Positions 1 through 7,373 of a stretch of 49,339 bases of DNA are shown one piece after another (position 1 is the stretch's first letter; each line of letters begins with the position of its first letter). Location: assembly GCF_010550605.1 (NCBI RefSeq), contig NZ_JAAGNI010000513.1, forward strand, positions 1-49,339. Direction: 5' to 3'. The stretch is from Streptomyces sp. SID9727. GTDB taxonomy: Bacteria > Actinomycetota > Actinomycetes > Streptomycetales > Streptomycetaceae. A program made the position numbers and the translations under genes. The notes under the pieces are model-generated. The model saw nothing but the letters and a program-made list of their open reading frames with translations. It was not told the DNA's origin and searched no databases.

Positions 1-2
1 GG

Positions 3-338
3 CAGGCGGCCGAGGCGTACGCGGAGGCGGTCGAGGCGCTGCCCCCCGGGGCGGACCGGGACCGGCTCGGCGAGCTGGCCCGGCTCTTCGCCCTGGGCCG
101 GGTCGCGCGCGACAGCGGGGACCTCCTCGCGGCCGGGTATCTGAGCACCGCTCAGGCGGAGGCGCTGCCGGACCACACCGAACGGCTCATCGAGGCGGTG
201 GCCCCCCACCTCCCGGAACTCGCCGACTCCTTCGCCTTCCCCGCCGAGATGCTCGCTGACTGGCCGATCACGGGTGCCGGGTACGCGGACGCGTACGACG
301 ATCCGGAGGCCCACTGGCACGCGGAGGCGGGGCGATGA
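3..338 (+). CDS. acyl-CoA oxidase/dehydrogenase family protein, C-terminal part
   Basis: This is the last 111 residues of a gene that begins outside the window; the frame is open from base 3 to a TGA at 336-338. The tail has an alpha-helical part (LAAGYLSTAQAEAL) followed by ELADSFAFPAEML and YADAYDDPEAHWHA. That resembles the C-terminus of acyl-CoA oxidases, where a 'DAFxFPDELL...Y' segment closes the helical domain. The family uses FAD to introduce an alpha,beta double bond into acyl thioesters. The stop overlaps the start of the next small gene (ATGA), and an ACP and a ketosynthase follow, so it probably acts on a carrier-bound or CoA-bound acyl chain in the same pathway. The assignment rests on the tail only. 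An ordinary acyl-CoA dehydrogenase is the alternative. Confidence 0.6.
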   Translation, partial: QAAEAYAEAVEALPPGADRDRLGELARLFALGRVARDSGDLLAAGYLSTAQAEALPDHTERLIEAVAPHLPELADSFAFPAEMLADWPITGAGYADAYDDPEAHWHAEAGR

Positions 339-490
339 GGGGCACGCGGGCACGCCGTGCGGCGCGAGCCCTGCCGGGGCTCGGGGCGGGGGCCGTCCTC
401 CTCGCCTACTGGACGACCGTCGCCCTGTTCGCGCGGTGGTCCGGGGCGTCCGGGGCGGGCGTTGGCGAATCGGTTCGCCGCAAGGCGTAA
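335..490 (+). CDS. 51-residue putative single-pass membrane peptide
   Basis: A short frame starts at the ATG that overlaps the upstream stop (ATGA) and ends at TAA 488-490. The product has a basic N-terminus (MRGTRARRAAR), one hydrophobic stretch from about residue 14 to 33 (GLGAGAVLLAYWTTVALFAR), and a short polar tail ending in RRKA. That gives one predicted transmembrane helix with basic residues on both sides. The 4-base overlap and the position between the oxidase and the ACP argue for translational coupling and a real gene. I recognise no family. It might tether the pathway enzymes to the membrane, but that is inference. Its small size and the GC-rich background leave real doubt. Confidence 0.45.
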   Translation: MRGTRARRAARALPGLGAGAVLLAYWTTVALFARWSGASGAGVGESVRRKA

Positions 491-581
491 CCGGAGCGGC
501 GCTGTTCAGTTGTTCCGGCGTCGGGGCCGTGCGCGCCGGCGCAGGACACCCCACGCGGGTGAGCACGAGGAAAGGAAGACC

Positions 582-824
582 ATGAGCACGATCCACCCCC
601 GCATCACCGACGTACTCAGCCGTACCTTCAGGGTGCCCGTGGCCGAGATCCTTCCGGAATCCACGATGGACAGCCTGGACATGGACTCCCTCGCGGCCGC
701 CGAGTTCGCCGTCGTCCTCCGGGAGACCACCGGGGTCGAGCTGGACACCGGCGTCCTGACCCGGGGGACCACCCTCGCCGAGCTCACGGAGCACCTTCAC
801 ACGGCGGCGGGCGTCGCCCGATGA
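582..824 (+). CDS. acyl carrier protein
   Basis: 80-residue discrete carrier protein. Ser36 in the MDSLDMDSLAAAEF segment is the expected phosphopantetheine attachment site (the usual DSL motif), and the length and helix pattern fit a free-standing ACP. The ATG at 582 is preceded by a strong Shine-Dalgarno (GAGGAAAGGAAG). Longer in-frame starts upstream would run through the ribosome-binding site and are unlikely. The gene ends in ATGA, shared with the start of the ketosynthase, so the two are translationally coupled. Together with the oxidase upstream this is the end of a type II fatty-acid- or polyketide-like operon. The acyl group carried cannot be read from the sequence. Confidence 0.85.
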   Translation: MSTIHPRITDVLSRTFRVPVAEILPESTMDSLDMDSLAAAEFAVVLRETTGVELDTGVLTRGTTLAELTEHLHTAAGVAR

Positions 825-2044
825 GGACACCGGCCATCGCCGTCACCGGTCTCGGCATGATCACCCCGGTCGGCAACGACACCGAATCCACCTGGGACGG
901 GGTGTGCGCCGCGGTGAGCCCGGCCCGCACCGTCCCCGCGCTCGCCGGGTGCGCGATCGACTTCGCCTGCGTGGTCGACGGCATCGACCTGGACGCCGAG
1001 ATCGGCCGCCGCACGGCCTTCCGGATGGGCCGGTACGTCAAGTTCGCGGTCCTGGCCGCCCGGGAGGCCGTCGCCGACGCCGGGCTCGACCCGGCCGGCT
1101 GGGACGGCAGCCGGGTCGCGGTCGTCGTCGGCACCAGCAGCGGAGGCTCCGCGCACCTCACCGACCAGGCGCTGGTCCTCGAGCGGAGGGGGCCGGAGGC
1201 GACCTCGCCGGCCGGGGTCCTGCTGACCATCCCCAACATGCCCGCCGCCGAGATCGCCATCGACATGCGGGCCACCGGCCCCAGCATGGCCCCCTGCACC
1301 GCCTGTTCGTCGGGCGTCACCGCGCTGTCCGTCGCCCGCGACCTGCTGGTGACCGGGCAGTGCGACGTGGCCGTCGCGGGGGCGACCGAGTCGACCGTCT
1401 TCCCGATCGCCATGACCGGCTTCGCCCGGTCCGGGGCCGCCGCCCGCGCGGACGGCGACCTGTCCCGGCTCAGCCGGCCCTTCGCCGCCGACCGCGCCGG
1501 ACTCGTCATGGGCGAGGGTGCCGCCGTCATGGTGCTGGAGCGCGCCGCCGACGCGGAGGCCAGGGGCGCCGAACCCCGGGCCCTGCTCGCCGGCACCGGC
1601 GCCACCACGGACGCCCACCACCCCACCAGCCCGCACCCCGACGGGCGGGTCGCCCGGGCCGCCGTCGAGGCCGCGCTGCGGGACGCGGGCTGGCGGGCCG
1701 ACGAGGTGGAGCACGTCAACGCCCACGGCACCGCGACCGTACGCAACGACGCCGCCGAGGCCGCGCTGATCAGCCGGGTGTACCCGCACCGGCCGCCCGT
1801 CACCGCCCCCAAGGGCGTGCTCGGGCACTGCATGGGCGCGGCCGGGGCGATCGAGGCGGGGCTGACGATCCTCACCCTCCAGCGCGGGATCGTGCCGCCG
1901 GTCGCGAACCTGGACGCCCCCGCGCCCGGGTTCGACATCGACTGCGTCACCAAGGTGCCGCTGGTGCGGCCCGTCCACCGGGCCGTCAGCCACTCCTTCG
2001 GCTTCGGCGGGCACAACGCGGTGGTGGCCCTGCGGCGCCCCTGA
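821..2044 (+). CDS. beta-ketoacyl-ACP synthase (FabF/KS-II type)
   Basis: 407-residue thiolase-fold condensing enzyme that would extend an acyl chain on the neighbouring ACP by decarboxylative Claisen condensation. The complete catalytic triad is visible: Cys162 (TACSSGVTAL), His302 (NAHGTATVRND) and His336 (VLGHCMGAAG). The C-terminal glycine-rich SFGFGGHNAVV motif is also present. The length matches FabF and type II polyketide KS-alpha. There is no adjacent chain-length-factor partner, so it should be a homodimer rather than KS-alpha/KS-beta. It starts inside the ACP stop codon. It is more likely part of a specialised pathway than housekeeping FabF, because a lone ACP, an oxidase and a small membrane peptide precede it instead of FabD/FabH. 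Confidence 0.88.
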   Translation: MRTPAIAVTGLGMITPVGNDTESTWDGVCAAVSPARTVPALAGCAIDFACVVDGIDLDAEIGRRTAFRMGRYVKFAVLAAREAVADAGLDPAGWDGSRVAVVVGTSSGGSAHLTDQALVLERRGPEATSPAGVLLTIPNMPAAEIAIDMRATGPSMAPCTACSSGVTALSVARDLLVTGQCDVAVAGATESTVFPIAMTGFARSGAAARADGDLSRLSRPFAADRAGLVMGEGAAVMVLERAADAEARGAEPRALLAGTGATTDAHHPTSPHPDGRVARAAVEAALRDAGWRADEVEHVNAHGTATVRNDAAEAALISRVYPHRPPVTAPKGVLGHCMGAAGAIEAGLTILTLQRGIVPPVANLDAPAPGFDIDCVTKVPLVRPVHRAVSHSFGFGGHNAVVALRRP

Positions 2045-2082
2045 GCCCCGGGGGCGGCGCCGAACCGCGCGGGACGCCCGTG

Positions 2083-2255
2083 GTAGCGTCCCCGGAGCCA
2101 GTCGAACTCCATGTGGGAGTCAGGGAATCCGGTGCGAATCCGGAGCTGACGCGCAGCGGTGAGGGGGACGGGCGGGGCCACGGCCACTGGGAGACACCGT
2201 CTCCCGGGAAGGCGTCCCGTCCGAGCGAACCCGAGTCCGAAGACCTGCTGGCGAC
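2083..2255 (+). promoter_or_regulatory. cobalamin (B12) riboswitch
   Basis: The 5' leader of the importer operon has the conserved pieces of the AdoCbl riboswitch in order: GGGAATCCGGTGCGAATCCG then GAGCTGACGCGCAGCGGT (about 2123-2160, the B12-box side of the core), GCCACTGGGAG (about 2182), GGGAAGGCGTCCC (about 2206) and the 3' core AGTCCGAAGACCTGC (about 2234-2248). This element shuts off expression when cobalamin is plentiful. It lies directly upstream of a binding-protein/permease/ATPase set, which identifies their cargo as a corrinoid rather than a siderophore. The outer boundaries are approximate because the P1 helix was placed by eye. Confidence 0.92.
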
Positions 2256-2328
2256 CGCCGTCCGGGACCGGGCGGCGGGTCCCGTACAGCGGGCCCCGCG
2301 CATGGGCCCAGAGACGCCGAGGTACCCC

Positions 2329-3369
2329 GTGCCGCCGATATCCGGCCCCGCCCGCTCCGCCGCCCTGCTCACCGCCATGCTCCTGCCGCTGACGGCCTGC
2401 GGGGGGTCCCCCTCCGGGAAGGCCGAGGCGTCCGGCGCGGCGGACGGCTATCCGGTCGTGCTCAGGAACTGCGGGCGCACCGTCACCGTGGACGCCGCGC
2501 CCCGGCGCGCTGTCTCGGTCGACCAGGGCACGACGGAGATCCTGCTCTCGCTCGGCCTCCAGGACCGGATGGCCGCCACCGCCACCTGGACCGACCCGGT
2601 GATGAAGGGCCTGGAGAAGGCCAACGAGGGCGTGAAGCGGATCGCCGACAACCGGCCCTCCTCCGAGAAGGTCCTCGACCAGGAGCCCGACTTCGTCGCC
2701 GCCGACTTCGAGTCGACCCTCGCCAAGGGCGGCGTCGCCCCGCGCGAGCAGTTCGAGGAACTGGGCGTCCCCACCTACGTCTCGCCCGCCGACTGCACGG
2801 CCAAGGACAACACCAAGGACGGCGACGGCGTCCGCACCGGCGCCCTCACCATGGACAGCGTCTACGACGAAGTACGCGACCTGTCCCGGGTGTTCGGCGT
2901 TCCCGAGCGCGGCGAGAAGCTGGTCGCGGGGCTCCGCGCCCGGATCCGCGAGGCCGCCGACGGGGTCGACGGATCCGGCACCTCCGTCCTGTACTGGTTC
3001 GCCAACTCCGAGTCCCCCTACCTGGCGGGCTGCTGCGGGGCGCCGGGCATCATCACCCGGGAACTCGGCCTGAAGAACGTCTTCGACGACACGCACGAGG
3101 AATGGCCCCAGATCAACTGGGAGACCGTGGCCGACCGCAACCCGGACCTGCTGGTCATCGGCGACCTCACCCGCAAGTCGCAGACCGCCGAGAGCGCCGC
3201 CGGGAAGATCGCCTTCCTGGAGTCCAACCCCGTCACGAAAACGATGGACGCCGTACGCCACAAGCGCTACGTCCTGCTCAGCGGCCAGGCCATGAACCCG
3301 ACCATCCGCACGGTCGAGGGTGTGGAGCTGGTGGCCGCCGGGCTGCGCGCGTCCGGGCTCGCGGGGTGA
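2329..3369 (+). CDS. btuF: corrinoid ABC transporter substrate-binding lipoprotein (BtuF-like)
   Basis: Class III (FepB/BtuF fold) solute-binding protein of about 346 residues. The N-terminus has a short signal with lipobox LPLTAC, so it should be a membrane-anchored lipoprotein. Typical motifs follow: RRAVSVDQGTTEILLSLG, a QEPDFVAADF segment, and a C-terminal PTIRTVEGVELVAAGL. Fe-siderophore proteins share this fold; the upstream riboswitch is what points to B12 or cobinamide. I chose GTG 2329 because GAGG lies a suitable distance upstream. ATG 2302 is in frame but has no ribosome-binding site. The stop overlaps the permease start (GTGA). A CCG pair (AGCCGAP-type, Cys-Cys near residue 228) is unusual for the family and its role is unknown. 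Confidence 0.85.
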   Translation: MPPISGPARSAALLTAMLLPLTACGGSPSGKAEASGAADGYPVVLRNCGRTVTVDAAPRRAVSVDQGTTEILLSLGLQDRMAATATWTDPVMKGLEKANEGVKRIADNRPSSEKVLDQEPDFVAADFESTLAKGGVAPREQFEELGVPTYVSPADCTAKDNTKDGDGVRTGALTMDSVYDEVRDLSRVFGVPERGEKLVAGLRARIREAADGVDGSGTSVLYWFANSESPYLAGCCGAPGIITRELGLKNVFDDTHEEWPQINWETVADRNPDLLVIGDLTRKSQTAESAAGKIAFLESNPVTKTMDAVRHKRYVLLSGQAMNPTIRTVEGVELVAAGLRASGLAG

Positions 3370-4454
3370 CGGCCACCGACCGGCTCACCGCCCCGCGCGA
3401 CACGGCGCCGGAGACCACCGTGCCCGACCGCCCCCGCCCGCGCCGCCTGCGCGGCGGCCTCCTGTGGACCGGCGGCCTCCTGCTGCTCGTCCTGTCCGTC
3501 GCGGTCGCCGTCACCATCGGACCGGCCCGGATCTCCGTCGTGGACGTGTGGTCGGCCGTCGCCGCCCACCTCGGCGTCGGCGAGGCCCGGCTCAGCCCGA
3601 TCCGCGACGGCATCATCTGGAACCTGCGCATGCCGCGCACCCTGCTCGCCGCCGTCTGCGGGGCGGGCCTCGCGGTCTGCGGGACCGTCATGCAGTCCCT
3701 GCTGCGCAACCCGCTCGCCGATCCGTTCGTCCTCGGCGTCTCCTCCGGCGCGTCCACCGGAGCGGTCCTGGTCGTCGTGCTCGGTGTCGGCGGGGGCGCG
3801 GTGTCGCTGCCGGCCGGGGCGTTCATCGGGGCGCTCTGCTCGTTCGCGCTGGTGTTGCTGCTCAGCCACACCCTGGGCGGCTCCACCGACCGGGTCGTGC
3901 TGTCCGGGGTCGCCGCGATGCAGCTGTTCTCGGCGCTGACCTCGTTCGTCGTCATGACGGCCGCCGACGCCGAGCAGACCCGGGGCGTGCTGTTCTGGCT
4001 GCTCGGCTCGCTCGGCGGGGTCGGCTGGACCGATGTGTGGATCTGCTCCGCCGTCCTCGCCGTCAGCCTGCTGGTCTGCCTCGGTCACGCCCGTACGCTC
4101 GACGCCTTCGCCTTCGGGCAGGACGCGGCCGCCGCCCTCGGCGTGAACGTCGCACGCGTCCGCACCGTCCTGCTCTGCACGACCGCGCTGCTGACCGCCG
4201 CGCTCGTCAGCTCGGCCGGGGCCATCGGCTTCGTCGGGCTGGTCCTGCCGCACGCCGCCCGCGCCCTCACCGGCTCGGGCCACCGCAGACTGCTGCCCGT
4301 CACCGCGCTCGCCGGCGCCGTCTTCCTGGTCTGGGTCGACACGCTCGCCCGGACCGTCCTCGACCCGCAGGAGGTCCCGGTGGGCGTCGTCACCGCCCTC
4401 ATCGGCGTGCCCGCCTTCGTCACCGTCCTCTACCGCACCAGGCGGCCCGCGTGA
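3366..4454 (+). CDS. btuC: corrinoid ABC transporter permease (BtuC/FecCD family)
   Basis: 362-residue integral membrane protein of the FecCD family, which forms the channel of B12 and siderophore importers as a homodimer with about ten helices. Diagnostic segments are WNLRMPRTLLAAVCGAGLAV, MQSLLRNPLADPFVLGVSSG and the coupling-helix/late segment GAIGFVGLVLPHAARALTG. The GTG start overlaps the binding-protein stop by 4 bases. The N-terminal 40 residues are proline-, arginine- and threonine-rich and probably cytoplasmic. A single permease with a single ATPase gives the standard BtuC2D2 arrangement. Confidence 0.9.
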   Translation: MTATDRLTAPRDTAPETTVPDRPRPRRLRGGLLWTGGLLLLVLSVAVAVTIGPARISVVDVWSAVAAHLGVGEARLSPIRDGIIWNLRMPRTLLAAVCGAGLAVCGTVMQSLLRNPLADPFVLGVSSGASTGAVLVVVLGVGGGAVSLPAGAFIGALCSFALVLLLSHTLGGSTDRVVLSGVAAMQLFSALTSFVVMTAADAEQTRGVLFWLLGSLGGVGWTDVWICSAVLAVSLLVCLGHARTLDAFAFGQDAAAALGVNVARVRTVLLCTTALLTAALVSSAGAIGFVGLVLPHAARALTGSGHRRLLPVTALAGAVFLVWVDTLARTVLDPQEVPVGVVTALIGVPAFVTVLYRTRRPA

Positions 4455-5227
4455 CCGGGACGGCGGAGGGCCTGCGGGCCGGCGGAGTCAGCCGCGAGGC
4501 CGGCGGCCGCCTCCTGCTGGACGGCGTGACGCTGGCCCCGGAACCGGGCACGACGGTGGGCCTGATCGGTCCGAACGGCTCCGGCAAGTCCACGCTGCTG
4601 CGCATCCTCGCCGGAGTCCTCGCCCCGCACGCGGGCGTCGTCACGCTGGACGGCACCCCCCTCACGGCCGTCGGCCGCCGCGCCGTGGCCCGGCGCGTCG
4701 CGGTCGTCGACCAGCACGCCGTCACCCAGGACGAGCTGAGCGTCCTGGACGTCGTACGCCTGGGCCGCATCCCGCACCGGCGTGCCTGGTCGGGGCCGAC
4801 GGACGCGGACGCGGCGGCGGTGGACGAGGCGCTCGAACGCACCGGGCTCACCGGCCGGCGCGACCAGTCCTGGCACACGCTCTCAGGCGGGGAGCGCCAG
4901 CGCGTCCAGATCGCCCGCGCGCTCGCCCAGCGACCGCGCGAACTCCTGCTGGACGAACCGACCAACCACCTGGACATCCAGCACCAGCTGGAACTGCTCT
5001 CCCTGGTCGCCTCGCTGCCGCTGACCGCCGTCGTCGCCCTCCACGACCTCAATCTGGCCGCCATGTTCTGCGACCGGATCGTGGTGCTCAGCGGCGGACG
5101 GGCGGTCGCGGCGGGGACCCCTGCCCAGGTCGTCACCGAGGAGCTGATCGAGGACGTCTACCGGGTGAGGTCGGTCGTGACGCCGGACGGCCCGCGGGGG
5201 CGGCCCTCGGTGCGCTTCCTGCCCTGA
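4451..5227 (+). CDS. btuD: corrinoid ABC transporter ATP-binding protein (BtuD-like)
   Basis: 258-residue ABC ATPase that powers the importer. Walker A is GPNGSGKST at residues 40-48, the signature is LSGGERQRV, Walker B is ELLLDEPTNHLD, and the H-loop follows in VVALHDLN. The order and the size fit the FepC/BtuD branch. It starts with GTG overlapping the permease stop, so the three transport genes are translationally coupled under the riboswitch. A strong hairpin terminator follows 18 bases after the stop. Confidence 0.9.
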   Translation: MTGTAEGLRAGGVSREAGGRLLLDGVTLAPEPGTTVGLIGPNGSGKSTLLRILAGVLAPHAGVVTLDGTPLTAVGRRAVARRVAVVDQHAVTQDELSVLDVVRLGRIPHRRAWSGPTDADAAAVDEALERTGLTGRRDQSWHTLSGGERQRVQIARALAQRPRELLLDEPTNHLDIQHQLELLSLVASLPLTAVVALHDLNLAAMFCDRIVVLSGGRAVAAGTPAQVVTEELIEDVYRVRSVVTPDGPRGRPSVRFLP

Positions 5228-5245
5228 CGGTCCCGGGCACACGAG

Positions 5246-5274
5246 AGGGCGGGCCCGTCGGGCGGGCCCGCCCT
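5246..5274 (+). terminator. rho-independent-type hairpin after the importer operon
   Basis: An inverted repeat of 12 bases (AGGGCGGGCCCG / CGGGCCCGCCCT) with a 5-base loop begins 18 bases after the btuD stop. The stem is very GC-rich with only a short T run, as is common in Streptomyces. It lies between two convergent genes and may work in both directions. Confidence 0.7.
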
Positions 5275-5313
5275 TCGCCTGTCGTGCGCTACGGCCGGCA
5301 TGCCGGCGAGGGG

Positions 5314-6321
5314 TCAGCGGTGGCGTCCCCGGCCGAGGTCGCCTCCGGTGTCCCTGCCGCCCATGTCCTTGCCGCCCTTGGTGGTGCCGTCCGCGTAGTC
5401 GATCTGCTCCTTGCGCAGTTCGGCGGAGACCTCCTCCTGATTCGTCACCCTCTCGGTTTCCAACCGGACACGCTCGACCGGGACGGTCTCCTTGCGCGTC
5501 GTGGCGCGTTCCGCGTGCAGGGTGACCTCCACGTCCTGCTCCGTCAGATCGCCCTTGCGCGCGGCCGTCCTGTCGCCCGGCTGCAGCGGCTCACGGACCA
5601 CCCGTACCTCCTCGTGCGAGACCGGCACGCTGCGCGTGACGTTCTCGGTGACGACGTACTTGTGGAGGCGGGCCCTGCCGCTCTCGTACTCCTCGGTGCC
5701 GATGTGCAGCTGCTCCTCGGAGCGGATCATCTCCTCCTTGCCGCCCAGGTCGGCCCCGGACCGCTGGGCACCCGCGCCGGCTCCGGCCAGCGGACGGCCC
5801 GCCGCGGTACCCGTGTCGGTGTCCCGGTGCCTGCCGGTGCCCGCTGCCTGGCTCCGGTCCTTGCCGGCGGCGCCTGCCGCGCCCATGGCCCCGGCGCCCG
5901 CTCCGGCCGCGGCACCGGTGCCGGCCGCGCCCATGGTGCCGGTTCCCGCGGTGGTCGGTGAGCCGGTCCCGGAACCGTCGCCCAGTTTGCCCCGGGTGTT
6001 CCGGGTGAGGCCGTAGTGGCGGTACAGCTCCTCCTCCTCGGACACGGACAGATGCGCGTCCGCGTCCACCCGAGGGGCTTCCTTGACCTGGTTCTTGTCG
6101 TGGGAGATGTGCAGGTCGGAGCCCACTCGACGGGCTCCGGCGAGAGGCACGAAACTCTCCTTCATGCCGAACAGGCCGGTCTTCACCGTGATCCAGTCCG
6201 GGCGGCCGGTGCTGTCGTCGACATACACGCGGCCCACGTTGCCGATCTTCTCGCCCTCGGTGTCGTACACCGTCAGGCCGTCGAGCTCTCCGGAATCCGT
6301 GAAACCGTCAGCGGCTCCCAT
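5314..6321 (-). CDS. PRC-barrel and DUF2382 (YsnF/AvaK) domain stress protein
   Basis: 335 residues in three parts. Residues about 12-95 form a PRC-barrel-like domain (GLTVYDTEGEKIGNVGRVYV, WITVKTGLFG). Residues about 115-215 are a low-complexity Gly/Ala/Thr linker. Residues about 220-335 are DUF2382, with the typical HKYVVTENVTRSVPVSHEEV and ETVPVERVRLETE repeats of charged beta strands. The start at 6321 has a good GGAGGA ribosome-binding site; a longer in-frame start 69 bases upstream lacks one. Proteins of this make-up are general-stress proteins in several bacteria, but the biochemical role is not known. It sits between the B12 importer and CbiZ, in the opposite direction to both. Confidence 0.85.
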   Translation of the reverse strand: MGAADGFTDSGELDGLTVYDTEGEKIGNVGRVYVDDSTGRPDWITVKTGLFGMKESFVPLAGARRVGSDLHISHDKNQVKEAPRVDADAHLSVSEEEELYRHYGLTRNTRGKLGDGSGTGSPTTAGTGTMGAAGTGAAAGAGAGAMGAAGAAGKDRSQAAGTGRHRDTDTGTAAGRPLAGAGAGAQRSGADLGGKEEMIRSEEQLHIGTEEYESGRARLHKYVVTENVTRSVPVSHEEVRVVREPLQPGDRTAARKGDLTEQDVEVTLHAERATTRKETVPVERVRLETERVTNQEEVSAELRKEQIDYADGTTKGGKDMGGRDTGGDLGRGRHR

Positions 6322-6642
6322 ATCCGAATCCTCCTCGCCCGGGCGCGTCCTGTGGGTGGGTCCAGCAGAGAAGGCGCGTCCGGATTCCATCGCGCCTCAC
6401 CCGGATGGACGCTGCAACCGCCCGGCCACCGGGAGCGGCGAGCGGCATCCGCCGCGGACCGGCGCAGCGCCCGTGTCACGCGGGTGCGCGGCTCTCGTGC
6501 CCATTACGCCATCCGGGTGAACGGCCCGGTGATGCGCACCGCTGCCGGGGAGCGGGGCACCTCCCGGACGCCCCCGCCCCGGCACATATGATCAACGGGT
6601 CCACGCCGACCGACGACCGACGTCCCGCCGCGCCACCCGGGG
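6322..6642. other. 321-base divergent intergenic region between the DUF2382 gene and cbiZ
   Basis: This region must carry the promoters of both neighbours. For cbiZ, a TATGAT hexamer at 6587-6592 is a good -10 candidate, about 50 bases before the GTG start, though no clear -35 is seen. For the DUF2382 gene only the GGAGGA ribosome-binding site next to 6321 is clear. I looked for a second cobalamin riboswitch ahead of cbiZ and did not find its conserved core. Confidence 0.4.
6587..6592 (+). promoter_or_regulatory. candidate -10 box (TATGAT) for cbiZ
   Basis: TATGAT differs from TATAAT at one position and stands out in this GC-rich region. It lies about 50 bases upstream of the cbiZ start on the coding strand. 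No convincing -35 element accompanies it. Confidence 0.35.
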
Positions 6643-7323
6643 GTGCCCATCCGTTCCGTACGCATCCGGCTCCCCGCGCAACGCGGCGAACTGCTCGCCC
6701 GACGCGAGGACGGCGCTGAGCTGCACCACCTCGCGTGGCGGCTGGGCCCCGGCTGGCGGGTGTGCAGCAGCGCGGTCCTGGGCGGCGGCATCGGCCCGCG
6801 CGAGTGGATCCTCAACGCGCAGGTGCCCGGCGGCTACCCCCGCATGGACCCGGACCGCCACCTCGCCGAGATCGCCGCCGCCGCACGCCTCACCGGCCCG
6901 GGCGCCGGCCTCATGACCGCCGCGGACGTCACCGCGTACACCACGGCCGACGACGAGGACGTGCACGCCACCGCCACCTGCGGTCTGGGCGTGCGCGGCT
7001 GGGCCGCCGTGCCGGACGAGGGCACCGGCGGACCGCCGCGCCCCGGCACCGTGAACATCGTGGTGACGTTCCCGGTGCCGCTGTCCGACGCCGCCCTGGT
7101 CAACGCCGTGGCCACCGCCACGGAGGCCAAGGTGCAGGCGCTCCTGGACGCCGGGCTCGACTGCTCCGGCACCCCCACGGACGCCGTCTGCCTCGCCGCC
7201 CCCGAACCGGGTCCCGGGGCCGGCGCCGCCGAACCGTTCGCCGGGCCGCGCTCCCGCTGGGGCGCGCGACTCGCCAGAGCCGTACACGCCGCCGTGCTGG
7301 AAGGCGCGCTGCGGCAGCCCTGA
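6643..7323 (+). CDS. cbiZ: adenosylcobinamide amidohydrolase (CbiZ)
   Basis: 226 residues. CbiZ cleaves the amide bond of adenosylcobinamide to give adenosylcobyric acid, so imported incomplete corrinoids can re-enter the pathway. Family features seen are SSAVLGGGIGPREWILN near the N-terminus, GLMTAADV, and the C-terminal PGTVNIVVTFPVPLSDAAL with TATEAKVQALLDAGL and GTPTDAVCLAAP. It lies two genes from the riboswitch-controlled importer, which supports a role in salvage. The GTG at 6643 is the likely start; its ribosome-binding site is weak (a run of G right before it). The next gene begins 50 bases later on the same strand. Confidence 0.87.
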   Translation: MPIRSVRIRLPAQRGELLARREDGAELHHLAWRLGPGWRVCSSAVLGGGIGPREWILNAQVPGGYPRMDPDRHLAEIAAAARLTGPGAGLMTAADVTAYTTADDEDVHATATCGLGVRGWAAVPDEGTGGPPRPGTVNIVVTFPVPLSDAALVNAVATATEAKVQALLDAGLDCSGTPTDAVCLAAPEPGPGAGAAEPFAGPRSRWGARLARAVHAAVLEGALRQP

Positions 7324-7373
7324 GAAGCCGAAGCCGCCGCGCCCCCCGGGGAGCGGCCGACGAAGGGAACCCC

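Noticed and set aside
784..3261. Very long minus-strand frame (825 codons) opposite the ACP end, ketosynthase and importer genes
   Set aside because: GC-rich third positions keep antisense frames open. The product is low-complexity Arg/Gly/Ala with no domain, whereas the plus strand has motif-bearing proteins, a riboswitch and good starts.
6391..6642. A possible second cobalamin riboswitch ahead of cbiZ
   Set aside because: Short GGTG-type matches occur, but the conserved core and the 3' CCGAAGACCTGC-like piece are missing.
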